A stretch of DNA of 64,000 bases from Salinispirillum sp. LH 10-3-1 (GTDB lineage: Bacteria > Pseudomonadota > Gammaproteobacteria > Pseudomonadales > Natronospirillaceae), in assembly GCF_030643825.1 (NCBI RefSeq), contig NZ_CP101717.1, forward strand, positions 2,108,001 through 2,172,000, read 5' to 3'. The translations under genes were made by a program, and so were the position numbers. Numbering within the stretch: position 1 is the first letter of the stretch; the number at the start of each line of letters is the position of its first letter. The notes below the pieces were generated by a model. The model was not told the DNA's origin. It saw only the letters and a program-made list of their open reading frames with translations, and ran no database searches. This document shows positions 19,924 through 29,023 of this stretch, in pieces.

Positions 19924-21872
19924 TAGCTCGCTCCTAATTTAATTCGTCTATAACGCTTGTCCGCGACCGCCAAGCCTGCACCCACTGACATGATGATCGC
20001 ACCCAACCAGATCCAGCGCACATAAGGCTTTACCTGCAGCCGCACGGCCCAGTCGCCACTGCTACCTAATTCTTCTGCCATCGACACATAAAGATCACGT
20101 GGCAAACGCCCAAGAATACCCGCTTCGGTCATCATCTGGCCGGCCGCTGTGTAAAAGCGCTTCTCTGCCACCAGGCTTCCGATTCGCCCGTTATCGTTGT
20201 AGAGGTCAAAGTGCCCCATCTGGGTGATGTAGTTTGGCCCCTCGGCAATTTCGAAGCGTGTAAACTCAAAGGTCCAGTCGCCCAACGTATGGCGATCACC
20301 TGGGCCCATGCGCACGTCTGTCTGCATTTCAAACTGCGTCACCATGGTCACACCGACCACCAATACCGCCAACCCGAGATGGCCAAGCACCATGCCGTAA
20401 TAACTGCGCGAGAGTTTGCGCAGGCCAGACCACAAAGATGAGGCGTTACGGGTACTGTCGTATAGGGCTTTACCCAAACCAAGCACCAACCACCAAGCCA
20501 AGGCGAGGCCAAGCACCACACGCCAATGCAAACTGCCGGCATAAAGCCAGTTACAGAAAGCGCCCAAGGCAATAGCAAGTGCGATGTTGTACCCTGCCCA
20601 AGTTACCACTGGCTTAACATCATGTTTCTTCCAGCGCACCCATGTACCAATACCCATTAACAGTATTAACAAGGGGGCCAGTAAGACGGTGAGATCATTG
20701 AACCACGGCGGCCCGATGGAGATTTTGCGCAAGCCCATCAAATCGTTGGCCACTGGAGCAAAGGTCAAAATAATGATCAACGCAGTAAACAAGGTCAGCA
20801 TCAGGTTATTGCCGAGCAAAAACATCTCACGCGACATCCATCCGAAGCGCGTAGTGCTTTTCAGGGTGGGCAGTCGAATGGCATACAACAGCAAGGCACC
20901 TGCTGTGAACACCACAAAAATACCCAGAATAAACATACCGCGCTGTGGGTCATTGGCAAAGGAGTGTACTGAGGTCAACACCCCAGAACGCACCAGGAAA
21001 GTACCCAGCAAGGTCATACAGAATGTGGTGATCGCCAATAGGACCGTCCAGCTCTTATACACCCCACGCTTGTCGGTAGCCGCCAGCGAATGCATCAGTG
21101 CTGTACCCGTAAGCCAGGGTATCAAGGACGCGTTCTCGACAGGATCCCAGAACCACCAACCGCCCCAGCCCAATTCGTAGTAAGCCCACCAAGAGCCGAG
21201 CGCAATACCCAGGGTCATAAACGCCCATGAAACCGTTGTCCAAGGCCGCGACCAACGGGCCCACGCACTGTCAAGGCGTCCTATCAACAACGCAGCAACG
21301 GCAAATGAGAAGGCTACGGAGAATCCGACATAACCCATATAAAGCAAGGGTGGATGGAAGATCAGCCCAATATCCTGCAATAAGGGATTGAGGTCAGCGC
21401 CGTCTAACGGAGGGAAAGGCAGTACGCGAGCAAACGGGTTCGAAGTGAAAATCAGGAAGGCATTGAAGGCCGTCAGCACCAACCCCATGACCGCGAGCAC
21501 CACGGCAACCATATCCAATGGCAGACGGCGGCTAAAGGCCGCAACCACCACCGCCCAAAAGCTGAGAATCATCACCCACAGCAACATGGACCCTTCATGC
21601 CCGCCCCATACAGCACTGATTTTATAGTACACAGGCAGTGCGCTATTGGAGTGATTTGCCACGTAACTGACGGTGAAGTCATCCTGTAAAAAATTACGCG
21701 TGAGGATAATAAAAGCGATGAACAAAAAAGCCGCACAGCCAAGCGCCATCGGTCGTGCCAAGCGCAACAGCCCAGCGTGTTGACGATAATACCCGACCAA
21801 CGGAAGAACACCCTGTCCAAGGCTCAAAAAGAACGCAAATATTAGGGCCAGTAGGCCAAATTCAGCAGTCAT
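19923..21872 (-). CDS. ccmF: Haem lyase subunit CcmF
   Basis: Large multi-helix membrane protein that takes haem from CcmE and attaches it to apocytochrome c. The WWD domain (WGGWWFWDPVENASLIPW, about residues 233-250) and many transmembrane helices are present. Histidine motifs expected for b-haem ligation are in keeping with the family. 649 residues, normal length. GGAG precedes the ATG at 21872, 9 bases after ccmE stops. Confidence 0.95.
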   Translation of the reverse strand: MTAEFGLLALIFAFFLSLGQGVLPLVGYYRQHAGLLRLARPMALGCAAFLFIAFIILTRNFLQDDFTVSYVANHSNSALPVYYKISAVWGGHEGSMLLWVMILSFWAVVVAAFSRRLPLDMVAVVLAVMGLVLTAFNAFLIFTSNPFARVLPFPPLDGADLNPLLQDIGLIFHPPLLYMGYVGFSVAFSFAVAALLIGRLDSAWARWSRPWTTVSWAFMTLGIALGSWWAYYELGWGGWWFWDPVENASLIPWLTGTALMHSLAATDKRGVYKSWTVLLAITTFCMTLLGTFLVRSGVLTSVHSFANDPQRGMFILGIFVVFTAGALLLYAIRLPTLKSTTRFGWMSREMFLLGNNLMLTLFTALIIILTFAPVANDLMGLRKISIGPPWFNDLTVLLAPLLILLMGIGTWVRWKKHDVKPVVTWAGYNIALAIALGAFCNWLYAGSLHWRVVLGLALAWWLVLGLGKALYDSTRNASSLWSGLRKLSRSYYGMVLGHLGLAVLVVGVTMVTQFEMQTDVRMGPGDRHTLGDWTFEFTRFEIAEGPNYITQMGHFDLYNDNGRIGSLVAEKRFYTAAGQMMTEAGILGRLPRDLYVSMAEELGSSGDWAVRLQVKPYVRWIWLGAIIMSVGAGLAVADKRYRRIKLGAS

Positions 21873-21881
21873 CCAATACTC

Positions 21882-22337
21882 CTAGTAGTCTGCAGGACGT
21901 GTAGGGAGCTGGTGACCAGCAGCCTTAAGTGCGGCCGCCACTTCCGGCGGCATGTAGTTTTCATCATGGCGCGCCAACACCTCGGTAGCGCGGAAGATAC
22001 CATCGGCATCCACACTGCCCATGGCAACAACGCCCTGACCTTCCCGAAACAAATCAGGCAATATGCCAACATAAGACATCGTAATTTCGGACAAGAAATC
22101 GGTCACTTGAAAGCTCACTGCGAGCGTATCGGAATCACGGCGTACACTGTCTACCACCACCATGCCACCTGCGCGAATGGGCTGATCGACCGGCGCCAAC
22201 CCCTCAGCAATTTCCGTAGGAGAAAAGAATAGGTTCACGTGATGCCGGTTTGCGAACAACAACAAAATAACCGCAACACTGAATAAGCCGACCGCAATCA
22301 GGATCAGCGTCAGCTTCTGGCGACGCGCTGGATTCAT
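21882..22337 (-). CDS. ccmE: Haem chaperone CcmE
   Basis: Periplasmic haem carrier. One N-terminal transmembrane anchor, an OB-fold beta barrel, and the haem-binding motif [10 protein letters not shown] in which the histidine binds the haem vinyl group covalently. 151 residues. The start ATG overlaps the ccmD stop as ATGA. Confidence 0.95.
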   Translation of the reverse strand: MNPARRQKLTLILIAVGLFSVAVILLLFANRHHVNLFFSPTEIAEGLAPVDQPIRAGGMVVVDSVRRDSDTLAVSFQVTDFLSEITMSYVGILPDLFREGQGVVAMGSVDADGIFRATEVLARHDENYMPPEVAAALKAAGHQLPTRPADY

Positions 22338-22510
22338 AATACTCCCCGTTTTTTCATTTTCCGGAATTCTTTAAGGACACGTCGCTTCTGCATAGCCAAG
22401 CTCACCAAGTGGCTGGCAATGACAATGATTGCGATGCCGTAGACGGACCAGACGTACACACCGTGTCGGCCCATGCGGATGAAATCGGTAAACGTTTCAA
22501 AGTAGCCCAT
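22334..22510 (-). CDS. ccmD: Haem exporter small subunit CcmD
   Basis: A 58-residue gene with one transmembrane helix ([21 protein letters not shown]) followed by a basic tail ([16 protein letters not shown]), as in the CcmD family that keeps CcmC and CcmE together. It starts at ATG 22510, one base after the ccmC stop, with GAGAAGG upstream, and ends overlapping ccmE. Position between ccmC and ccmE is the usual one. Confidence 0.93.
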   Translation of the reverse strand: MGYFETFTDFIRMGRHGVYVWSVYGIAIIVIASHLVSLAMQKRRVLKEFRKMKKRGVL

Positions 22511-22511
22511 A

Positions 22512-23273
22512 TTATGCCTTCTCCCACCCGTTCAACTCATCCTGTACCCAGCGTGTTTTGCGCTCCCTATACAAAATTTCCAACCGCGTGCGGTAGATCA
22601 CCAAGGTCGCAACGCATAGGTAAGTAGCCGCCATACTCAGCAACAGAGGAATCAACATTTCCATCGACATGGTCGTCTCACGCGTAATTCGAATGGTGGC
22701 GGGCTGGTGCAGGGTATTCCACCATTCCACGGAGTACTTGATAATCGGTAAATTGACAACACCAACCAGCACCACGATAGCGGCAGCCTTGTCCGCGAGT
22801 TTCTTGTCATCTATCGCGTTATGAATAGCCCACAGGCCGACAAACAAAAAGAACTGTATCAGCATTGAGGTTAATCGCGCGTCCCACACCCAATACGTTC
22901 CCCAGGTTGGCTTACCCCAAATAGCCCCGGACACAAGCGCCAATGCCGTTAAGGACATACCAATGGTAATGCACTGACGCGCCACCATATCAGCCAGCTT
23001 AATACGCCAAACCAAGCTGACCACTGCCATAATAGCCATGCTCAAATACACTGCCATGGACGCACTGGCCGACGGCACATGAACAAAAATAATGCGGTAG
23101 CTATTACCCTGCAGGTAATCCTCCGGTGCGAAAGCCAACCCCCACACCCAAGCAACCAACAAACCACAAACCCCCAAAACACCCAGTATTCGCGCCCAAA
23201 TCAAACTGACGCGATAGAACTTTTGCGGTGAACTCCACTGGTGGATCCATTGCCAACTCAGCCAACCAAACAT
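22512..23273 (-). CDS. ccmC: Haem transporter/handling protein CcmC
   Basis: Six-helix membrane protein that loads haem onto CcmE. The WWD motif reads WGTYWVWDARLTS, with the flanking conserved histidines in FVHVPSA and AIHNAID. 253 residues. I chose ATG at 23273 because GAGG lies just upstream and the family begins MFGWL-like; an earlier in-frame start would lie inside ccmB. Confidence 0.94.
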   Translation of the reverse strand: MFGWLSWQWIHQWSSPQKFYRVSLIWARILGVLGVCGLLVAWVWGLAFAPEDYLQGNSYRIIFVHVPSASASMAVYLSMAIMAVVSLVWRIKLADMVARQCITIGMSLTALALVSGAIWGKPTWGTYWVWDARLTSMLIQFFLFVGLWAIHNAIDDKKLADKAAAIVVLVGVVNLPIIKYSVEWWNTLHQPATIRITRETTMSMEMLIPLLLSMAATYLCVATLVIYRTRLEILYRERKTRWVQDELNGWEKA

Positions 23274-23283
23274 TCTGGCCTCT

Positions 23284-23943
23284 CTAATCGTTAAGTGATA
23301 AACGGAGTGCGCCCGCCGCAACCCAAGGGGATAGCGCCAAAGCAAAAAAAGTAATTGCCCCGGTCATTGCCAAGGGCGCTAAATAATCCAAACCGGCCGT
23401 TGCTGCACCAATAGCTCCTGTGCCAAAAATCAGTACAGGAATATACAAAGGCAGTATCAATAATGACAGCAACAAACCACCGCGACGCAGACCCACCACC
23501 AAGGCGGCTCCGATAGATCCAATGCAACTGAAAGCCAGTGTACCCAAGGTCAAGGTCAGCATGGTGACTGGCATCACCGCCATCGGTAACCCAAGCATCA
23601 TTCCGAGCAACGGCGACATCAGGGTTAAAGGCAACCCAGTGAAGCACCAGTAACACATAATTTTCGCCATAACAGCAGCGGACAACGAGGTATCGCGGGT
23701 CGCCAACTGCTCCAATCCACCGTCTAAATAGTCATAACGGAACAAAGTATCCAGCGACAACAAGGTGGCTAACAGGGCCCCAACCCATAAAATGCCAGGT
23801 GCCAGCAACGTAAGCCGGGCCATGTCTGGCGTCACAGCTAAGGGGAACAACGCGACCACCATGACATTAAATACCAAGGGATTAATCAGCTCGGCGCGGC
23901 GACGCATCGCCAGCAGCAACTCTCGGCGCAACAGATAGATCAA
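23284..23943 (-). CDS. ccmB: Haem exporter permease CcmB
   Basis: Six-helix permease partner of the ATPase CcmA in the CcmABCD complex that releases holo-CcmE. The cytoplasmic start (IYLLRRELLLAMRRRAELINPLVFNVMVVALFPLA) and the conserved LEQLATRDTSL segment fit the family. 219 residues. The ATG overlaps the end of ccmA. Confidence 0.94.
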   Translation of the reverse strand: MIYLLRRELLLAMRRRAELINPLVFNVMVVALFPLAVTPDMARLTLLAPGILWVGALLATLLSLDTLFRYDYLDGGLEQLATRDTSLSAAVMAKIMCYWCFTGLPLTLMSPLLGMMLGLPMAVMPVTMLTLTLGTLAFSCIGSIGAALVVGLRRGGLLLSLLILPLYIPVLIFGTGAIGAATAGLDYLAPLAMTGAITFFALALSPWVAAGALRLSLND

Positions 23944-24572
23944 CGCCGCTCCCCCACCAGATGGATTTCAGTAAAGTGTAAATGCTGTGGTTCGTGGTGC
24001 GTGGTAAACAACAAGCTACCACCGCGTTCGCAATGCCGTTGCATGTGTTGCTCAAGTTCAGCCACACCCGTTTTGTCCAGTGCAGCGAAGGGTTCATCAA
24101 GCACCCAACATGCCGGCATATCCGGCACGTAGAGCTGTGCTAGCGCAACCCGGCGTTGTTGACCGGCAGATAACTCACTGCCCAAACTATCGTCGTAGCC
24201 TAATAACGACACCGCCTGCAATGCCGCGTCGATTTGCGTTTCAATCAACGTAACGCCCGATAGTCGAGCCAAGAAAAACAGATTCTCGGCCACGGTCAAA
24301 TAAGGTGACACGCCCGTTTTATGGCCGATATAAATAAACGGTTGATGCCCATCGGTTCGTTTTACCCAAGAAACCTGCCCATCCAAATAATGGTTCAAAC
24401 CGACAACACCACGCAGCAACGTGGTTTTCCCCGCCCCGTTGGGTCCCACCACACGCAATGCCTGTCCAGCCTGCAGCGCCAGCGACAAGTCGGTAAACAG
24501 CACACGATCATCACGCTCACAAGACAGATGCTCAATACGCAAAACAGGTGTCGCAGTGGGCTCGGGCAGCAA
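23940..24572 (-). CDS. ccmA: Haem exporter ATP-binding protein CcmA
   Basis: ABC ATPase that drives release of holo-CcmE. Walker A GPNGAGKTT, signature LSAGQQRRVALAQL, Walker B CWVLDEPFAALD and the switch histidine in LLFTTHHEP. 210 residues. First gene of the ccm operon (ccmA to ccmI, with overlaps at most junctions), so the promoter should lie in 24573-24678. Confidence 0.94.
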   Translation of the reverse strand: MLPEPTATPVLRIEHLSCERDDRVLFTDLSLALQAGQALRVVGPNGAGKTTLLRGVVGLNHYLDGQVSWVKRTDGHQPFIYIGHKTGVSPYLTVAENLFFLARLSGVTLIETQIDAALQAVSLLGYDDSLGSELSAGQQRRVALAQLYVPDMPACWVLDEPFAALDKTGVAELEQHMQRHCERGGSLLFTTHHEPQHLHFTEIHLVGERR

Positions 24573-24617
24573 GCTATACCTCAGAAGTCGTGAGAAAATG
24601 GGCTATCTAGGCTTCAA

Positions 24618-24636
24618 GACGGCGTCCTGAAAGGCG
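24618..24636 (-). repeat. Possible remnant of the folded interspersed element
   Basis: The 19-base stretch around ACGGCGTCCTGAAAGG resembles the outer junction of copy D (ACGGCGT, two extra bases, CCTGAAAGG) and of copy C. No second hairpin or GGCTCG follows, so this is at most a truncated copy. The match is short enough to be chance. Confidence 0.3.
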
Positions 24637-24678
24637 CAGTAATATAGCACTTTAGGCTGGGAATTTGCACCCTTCCTA

Positions 24679-25140
24679 TCAGCGCTGCTGCATCTCTTGC
24701 ACATCCAATTCACGGGTCAGTAAGGTCTCCAACTCGCGCAGCTGGGCATTGTTCGGATATTTTTTTCGCAAGGATTCAATGAGCATTAGCGCCCGGGCAT
24801 ACTGTTGCTGGCGATAAAGCGTACGAATCTCCAAAATTGCGCGCTGTAACAGTAGGCGGTCAGCCTCGTTACGCTGCTGACGGGCGCCACCAAGGCGCAA
24901 GAACCGATACAGTGTAAAGACTGATAAAATAACCAGAGCCAAACCCACAACACTATAAAGCAACCGCAGAATCAGCCCGGCGGGACCAAAGTCACCAATA
25001 CAAAGGCTGTTCGACATCTGGCACAACAGCCATTCACGTCCACTCAAACCATCAATCATCATGGTAATGCCGACAGCCATCAGGGTGGCGTATATGACCC
25101 CCGGTATGACGTGCAGCAATCGTTGTGTCAGTGTACTCAA
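24679..25140 (-). CDS. Membrane protein of unknown function with a helical repeat-like tail
   Basis: 153 residues. Two transmembrane segments (about 12-30 and 55-80), separated by a loop with two cysteines (LLCQMSNSLCIGDFG), then a cytoplasmic helical part (LEIRTLYRQQQYARALMLIESLRKKYPNNAQLRELETLL) resembling a TPR pair. I do not recognise a family. The start appears to be TTG at 25140, with GGAG 8 bases upstream and an overlap (TTGA) with the stop of the preceding dehydrogenase gene, so the two are coupled. Confidence 0.65.
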   Translation of the reverse strand: MSTLTQRLLHVIPGVIYATLMAVGITMMIDGLSGREWLLCQMSNSLCIGDFGPAGLILRLLYSVVGLALVILSVFTLYRFLRLGGARQQRNEADRLLLQRAILEIRTLYRQQQYARALMLIESLRKKYPNNAQLRELETLLTRELDVQEMQQR

Positions 25141-26087
25141 TAGCCCAACTCCAGATCGACAAGGTTTCTAAGAGATGCTCCGTCCAAATAACGGCGCAAG
25201 TTATCGAGCACAATGGGCAGTACCCATTGTGGCTGGCTTTGTGCAGCAACATGCGGCGTCACTACCACCTGCTTATGCTGCCAATAGGGGTGTTCTTGCG
25301 GCAAAGGCTCGACGCGAAATACATCCAACACCGCACGCCGTTCAGGCTCGGCATCCAGTGCCGACAACAAAGCCTCGTCTTGCACAGTTGCACCACGCCC
25401 CACATTGATAAAGATGGCATCAGCAGCCAACGCATCGAAAAAAGAAGCTGCCAGCACTCCGTCGGTTTCCGGTGTATGTGGCAAGGTGTTAACAACGATA
25501 CGGTACTGGTCCAATATTGGATGGATGCTGTGCCATTGATGGACTGACCCGAAACCCTCTACCGCCCGGCCGGAACGACTCACTCCGTCAACCCGCTCCA
25601 CCCAAGGCGCCAGACGCTGCGCCACTGTTTGACCAATCGCCCCAGTGCCCAGCACCAAAGCCCGATCTTCTTCAACGGTTCGATAATCCATCCATTGCCA
25701 CTGACACTGCTGCTGCAACCGCTGGTAATGTCCAATTTGCCTGGACAGGTTCAATAATTGCCCTAATACGTATTCCGCAATATGTGGCCCGGCGATATCC
25801 CTTGAATTGGTTACGAGTAAGTCTTTCGGCAGCTGCGCGCGTAAGGGCAACAAGGCATCGACACCCGAGAAGAACGTATGATACCACTGAATATTTGGCA
25901 ATCTTGGCAACCAGCGCGCCCCTTCGGGGGTGTCTCCCCACAACACGGAACAGTGCCGCGCTCGTTCGGCGAAGTTTTCCTCATCATCAAAAATAAGCTG
26001 GATAGGCAGGTCTTTATGCTGCGCCAACAGCATGCGCCATTGCGCCGTGCGCTGACTGACCAAAGCGACCTTTAGACGTTGCTTCAC
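25137..26087 (-). CDS. D-isomer-specific 2-hydroxyacid dehydrogenase (GhrA-like)
   Basis: NAD(P)-dependent reductase of 2-oxoacids such as glyoxylate or hydroxypyruvate. Nucleotide-binding motif LGTGAIGQTVAQRL, then the active-site segments NTLPHTPETDGV, FINVGRGATVQDEALLSAL and DVFRVEPLPQEHPYW with the catalytic His in TPHVAA. 316 residues from GTG at 26087, chosen because AGAGG lies 6 bases upstream; the longer frame to 26219 adds unrelated sequence. Exact substrate cannot be read from the sequence. Confidence 0.85.
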   Translation of the reverse strand: MKQRLKVALVSQRTAQWRMLLAQHKDLPIQLIFDDEENFAERARHCSVLWGDTPEGARWLPRLPNIQWYHTFFSGVDALLPLRAQLPKDLLVTNSRDIAGPHIAEYVLGQLLNLSRQIGHYQRLQQQCQWQWMDYRTVEEDRALVLGTGAIGQTVAQRLAPWVERVDGVSRSGRAVEGFGSVHQWHSIHPILDQYRIVVNTLPHTPETDGVLAASFFDALAADAIFINVGRGATVQDEALLSALDAEPERRAVLDVFRVEPLPQEHPYWQHKQVVVTPHVAAQSQPQWVLPIVLDNLRRYLDGASLRNLVDLELGY

Positions 26088-26255
26088 AGAGACCTCTTTT
26101 TTATGAACGTCAGGCCATTCTAAGCGGTGCCACGCCGGGCTACCAGACAAGACCGAAAGGATTCGCGGAATAATCGCTTGAAGTCTTGTTTTTCCTAGAA
26201 AAACTGCCCAACATAGCAACGTCCCATAAACTCTAATAACAACAGAGAGAAAAGC

Positions 26256-27476
26256 ATGAATAAAAATATACTAATCGCTGCCGCTGTCGTGGTGGTCGCT
26301 GCTATTGGTGTAGGCGTTTGGATGCAGTCCGGCGCTGATGAAGGCGATGTAAAAATCGGTTTCTTGGGCGGTTTTACAGGTCCTATTGAAAGCTTGTCAC
26401 CCGCCATCTTTGATGGCGCTCAATTAGCTGTCGCCCAAGTGAACGAGCAAGGCGGCATTCTGAACGGTCGCACCGTGGTGATGCCTTCTGCAGATACCAC
26501 CTGTGTTGACGCGTCAGCCGCTTCTAATGCTGCAGACCGCCTGGTTAACTCTGAAAACGTAACAGCCATTGTAGGCGCACTGTGTACCGGTGCTACGATT
26601 GCTGCAGCGAACAACGCAGGTATCCCAGGCAATGTTGTCATGGTATCACCCGCGTCAACTGCACCTGCAGTAACCACGCTGAATGACAACGATCTGGTAT
26701 TCCGTACAGTTCCTTCAGACGCTTTCCAGGGTGCTGCTTTGGCTCGCCTGCTGCTGTCTAAAGGCATCGACACCGTAGCGGTAACCTATGTGAACAACGA
26801 CTACGGTCGCGGTCTGGCTGACGCCTTTACCGGTGAATTCCAAAACGGTGGCACTGTCGCAGCTAACCTGGCGCATGAAGACGGTCGTGCAGACTACCGT
26901 TCTGAGCTGGGCAACCTGGCTTCGACCGGCGCACAAACTTTAGTCGTTTTGGCTTATGCTGACGGCTCTGGTCAAACCATCCTGCGTCAAGCGCATGAGA
27001 GTGGTAACTTCACTCAGTACGTTGGTGCAGACGGCATGGTTGGTGATGCACTGATTAATGCTGTAGGCGCTAGCGTTCTTGAAGGCATGATCGCTACTCG
27101 TCCTGGCACTCCGGACATCCCAGGCGCAGAGATCTTTGCTGGCATGGCGACTGCTTCTGGCTTAGATCCTAACGCGGTATTCGCAGCTCAGTCTTACGAC
27201 GCGGCATTCTTGCTGGCATTGGCCATTGAGAAAAACGGCTCTGCTGACCGTGCTGGCTTGTCTGCTGCACTGCGTGAAGTAAGCTCTGCTCCGGGCGAAA
27301 TCATTCTGCCTGGCGAGTGGGAAAAAGCTAAGCGCTTGATCGCTGCTGGCACCGCCATCAATTACGAAGGCGCCTCAGGCAGCCACGAGTTTGATGAGAA
27401 TGGCGACGTTCCTGGTGTAGTAGTAGAAATGGTTGTACGCGGTGGCACCTTTGTAACCTTGGGCTTCATCGAGTAA
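26256..27476 (+). CDS. Branched-chain amino acid type ABC transporter substrate-binding protein
   Basis: Periplasmic binding protein of the Leu/Ile/Val family (type I fold). Hydrophobic N-terminal segment (about residues 4-23) with no lipobox cysteine, then VKIGFLGGFTGP. Two cysteines (TTCVDAS and GALCTGA) sit where LivJ/LivK carry a disulfide. The segments TVPSDAFQGAALARLL and AAQSYDAAFLLALAIE are typical. 406 residues. It converges on livM, and the two are separated by a terminator. The ligand could be leucine, an amide or another small molecule. Confidence 0.85.
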   Translation: MNKNILIAAAVVVVAAIGVGVWMQSGADEGDVKIGFLGGFTGPIESLSPAIFDGAQLAVAQVNEQGGILNGRTVVMPSADTTCVDASAASNAADRLVNSENVTAIVGALCTGATIAAANNAGIPGNVVMVSPASTAPAVTTLNDNDLVFRTVPSDAFQGAALARLLLSKGIDTVAVTYVNNDYGRGLADAFTGEFQNGGTVAANLAHEDGRADYRSELGNLASTGAQTLVVLAYADGSGQTILRQAHESGNFTQYVGADGMVGDALINAVGASVLEGMIATRPGTPDIPGAEIFAGMATASGLDPNAVFAAQSYDAAFLLALAIEKNGSADRAGLSAALREVSSAPGEIILPGEWEKAKRLIAAGTAINYEGASGSHEFDENGDVPGVVVEMVVRGGTFVTLGFIE

Positions 27477-27492
27477 GTAGTTGCAAATGTAG

Positions 27493-27518
27493 GGCGGAAG
27501 AGCGCAGCGTCATCCGCC
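27493..27518. repeat. REP-like GGCGGA hairpin
   Basis: GGCGGA and TCCGCC enclose AGAGCGCAGCGTCA. Hairpins of this pattern, often with an internal GCG/CGC pair, are common extragenic repeats in marine gammaproteobacteria. It lies 17 bases after the binding-protein stop and may stabilise its mRNA. Confidence 0.5.
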
Positions 27519-27556
27519 TGAGACAATCCCAATGAGTATAACGTTGGGCAAAAAAA

Positions 27557-27587
27557 AACCGAATCAGTTGCCTGATTCGGTTTTTTT
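27557..27587. terminator. Bidirectional rho-independent terminator
   Basis: AACCGAATCA and TGATTCGGTT form a 10-bp stem with a 6-nt loop, preceded by eight A and followed by seven T residues. It ends the binding-protein transcript on the plus strand and can also stop transcripts arriving from livM. Confidence 0.93.
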
Positions 27588-27622
27588 ATGGGCTTTGCCC
27601 TAACTCCATCTAAATAGGTAAG

Positions 27623-27731
27623 TCATCGGCGGGTGTACTCATACAAAAAAGCACCCGCATACATACTAATATCTATCATCGGCGGGTGTAAACACCCGCC
27701 CTGCGGATACCCGCATATAAATACCCGCCGG
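27623..27731. repeat. Cluster of GGCGGGTG / CACCCGCC repeats after livM
   Basis: TCATCGGCGGGTGT occurs twice (27623-27636 and 27676-27689). Inverted partners lie at 27651-27658, 27692-27700 and, more degenerate, near 27708 and 27723. On the minus strand, just past the livM stop, they can pair in competing ways. One pairing ends in a run of six U (27645-27650), so part of the cluster is probably the livM terminator. Confidence 0.55.
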
Positions 27732-27742
27732 TTGATAGCGGA

Positions 27743-29023
27743 TTAATTATGGTGCGGTACCTTCTCCGGCAACAAACCCTTCGGGGCGTAACGCAATACC
27801 AATGCAATCAACAAACCAATGGAGAACACCCGTGCCTGCAGAGCCCGACTGGAGAGATTAGACGGCGCATCCCAGTCAAACACTGATGAACCAATGGAAG
27901 TAAACACCTGCAACAGCCAAAGCGCCAATGGCTCCGACATGATCCAGATGATGTAAACCACCAATGTACCAATGATAGTACCGAGGTTGTTGCCGGGACC
28001 ACCCAGAATCACCATCACCAATACCAAGAAGGTGTGATTCAATGGGATATAGCCCTGCGGATCAAAGATACCGTTGAAGCTGCCCAATGCAGCACCGCCC
28101 AAGCCCATCAAGAAACACCCTAAAACAAATATCTCAAGGTTGCGCTTGTTGACGTTCTTACCCATGGCAGCCGCCGACACTTCATTGTCTCTTATGGCAC
28201 GGATCATCCGGCCCCAGGGCGCATGATAGGCGCGATGCAGCAAGAAGAAGATCGCCACAATCATCACCGCCGTTACCGATAGATACAGGGCTCGCGCCAT
28301 CACAAAACCGACATCGATGGGTTGTGGCACAGGCCATGGCAGTGGCGACACTGTGGCGGTACCACGGGTCAGCCAGTCCTCGTTCTTCAGCACGGCTTTG
28401 ATGATCTCAGCAACGCCCAAGGTCGCAATGGCCAAGTAATCGCTACGCAGACCTAGACAGATGTGGCCAATGAAGTAGCCAACAAAGCCTGCCAGCACGG
28501 CACCCGCTAGCCAGCCCGTCCATACTGGTAAGCTCAAGCCACCTATATAACCAGCCTGCTCTTCAATAGCCGCCGCGACCGGCATGAAGTTCACCTTAAT
28601 GGTGAAATAGACAATGATGGCGACTACAATCGTCAGCGCCGTGCGTAACTTTTTTGACAAACCTAAACGGTAGGACTGTGAAGCCGCCACTACGAGCGCG
28701 ATGCCGAAGAGGACTTTTAAGAAGACACCGCCCAGCTGCGCGGGCAGCTCAGAGTCCCAAAACGCCGGATTCGTCGGCATGCTGAACAGCATGGCGCAAA
28801 AGCCACCGAGGGCCACAAAGCCCATTACACCGGCATTGAACTGCCCGCCGTAACCCCACTGGATAGTCAGTCCAAGCGCAATAATGGCATAACAAGCAGC
28901 CTCCACCAGCATACGAGTACCGTAGGCCGAACCAAAGGACATAAAGATAAAGAGTACCGCCACCGTCACGATGGCGATCAGCGTGGTCTCACGCACTGGG
29001 AGATTTAAAGGCATATTAGACAT
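27743..29023 (-). CDS. livM: Branched-chain amino acid ABC transporter permease LivM-type
   Basis: Second permease of a Liv-type importer. About ten hydrophobic segments; the cytoplasmic coupling region reads GRMIRAIRDNEVSAAAMGKNVNKRN, typical of LivM. 426 residues, like E. coli LivM (425). Its start overlaps the livH stop region at 29023, and the gene order livG-livF-livH-livM runs on the minus strand. Confidence 0.9.
   Translation of the reverse strand: MSNMPLNLPVRETTLIAIVTVAVLFIFMSFGSAYGTRMLVEAACYAIIALGLTIQWGYGGQFNAGVMGFVALGGFCAMLFSMPTNPAFWDSELPAQLGGVFLKVLFGIALVVAASQSYRLGLSKKLRTALTIVVAIIVYFTIKVNFMPVAAAIEEQAGYIGGLSLPVWTGWLAGAVLAGFVGYFIGHICLGLRSDYLAIATLGVAEIIKAVLKNEDWLTRGTATVSPLPWPVPQPIDVGFVMARALYLSVTAVMIVAIFFLLHRAYHAPWGRMIRAIRDNEVSAAAMGKNVNKRNLEIFVLGCFLMGLGGAALGSFNGIFDPQGYIPLNHTFLVLVMVILGGPGNNLGTIIGTLVVYIIWIMSEPLALWLLQVFTSIGSSVFDWDAPSNLSSRALQARVFSIGLLIALVLRYAPKGLLPEKVPHHN

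Noticed and set aside
24619-24627. GACGGCGTC palindrome before ccmA as an operator
   Set aside because: It is better explained as the outer junction of the repeat remnant and is too short to support a regulator site.
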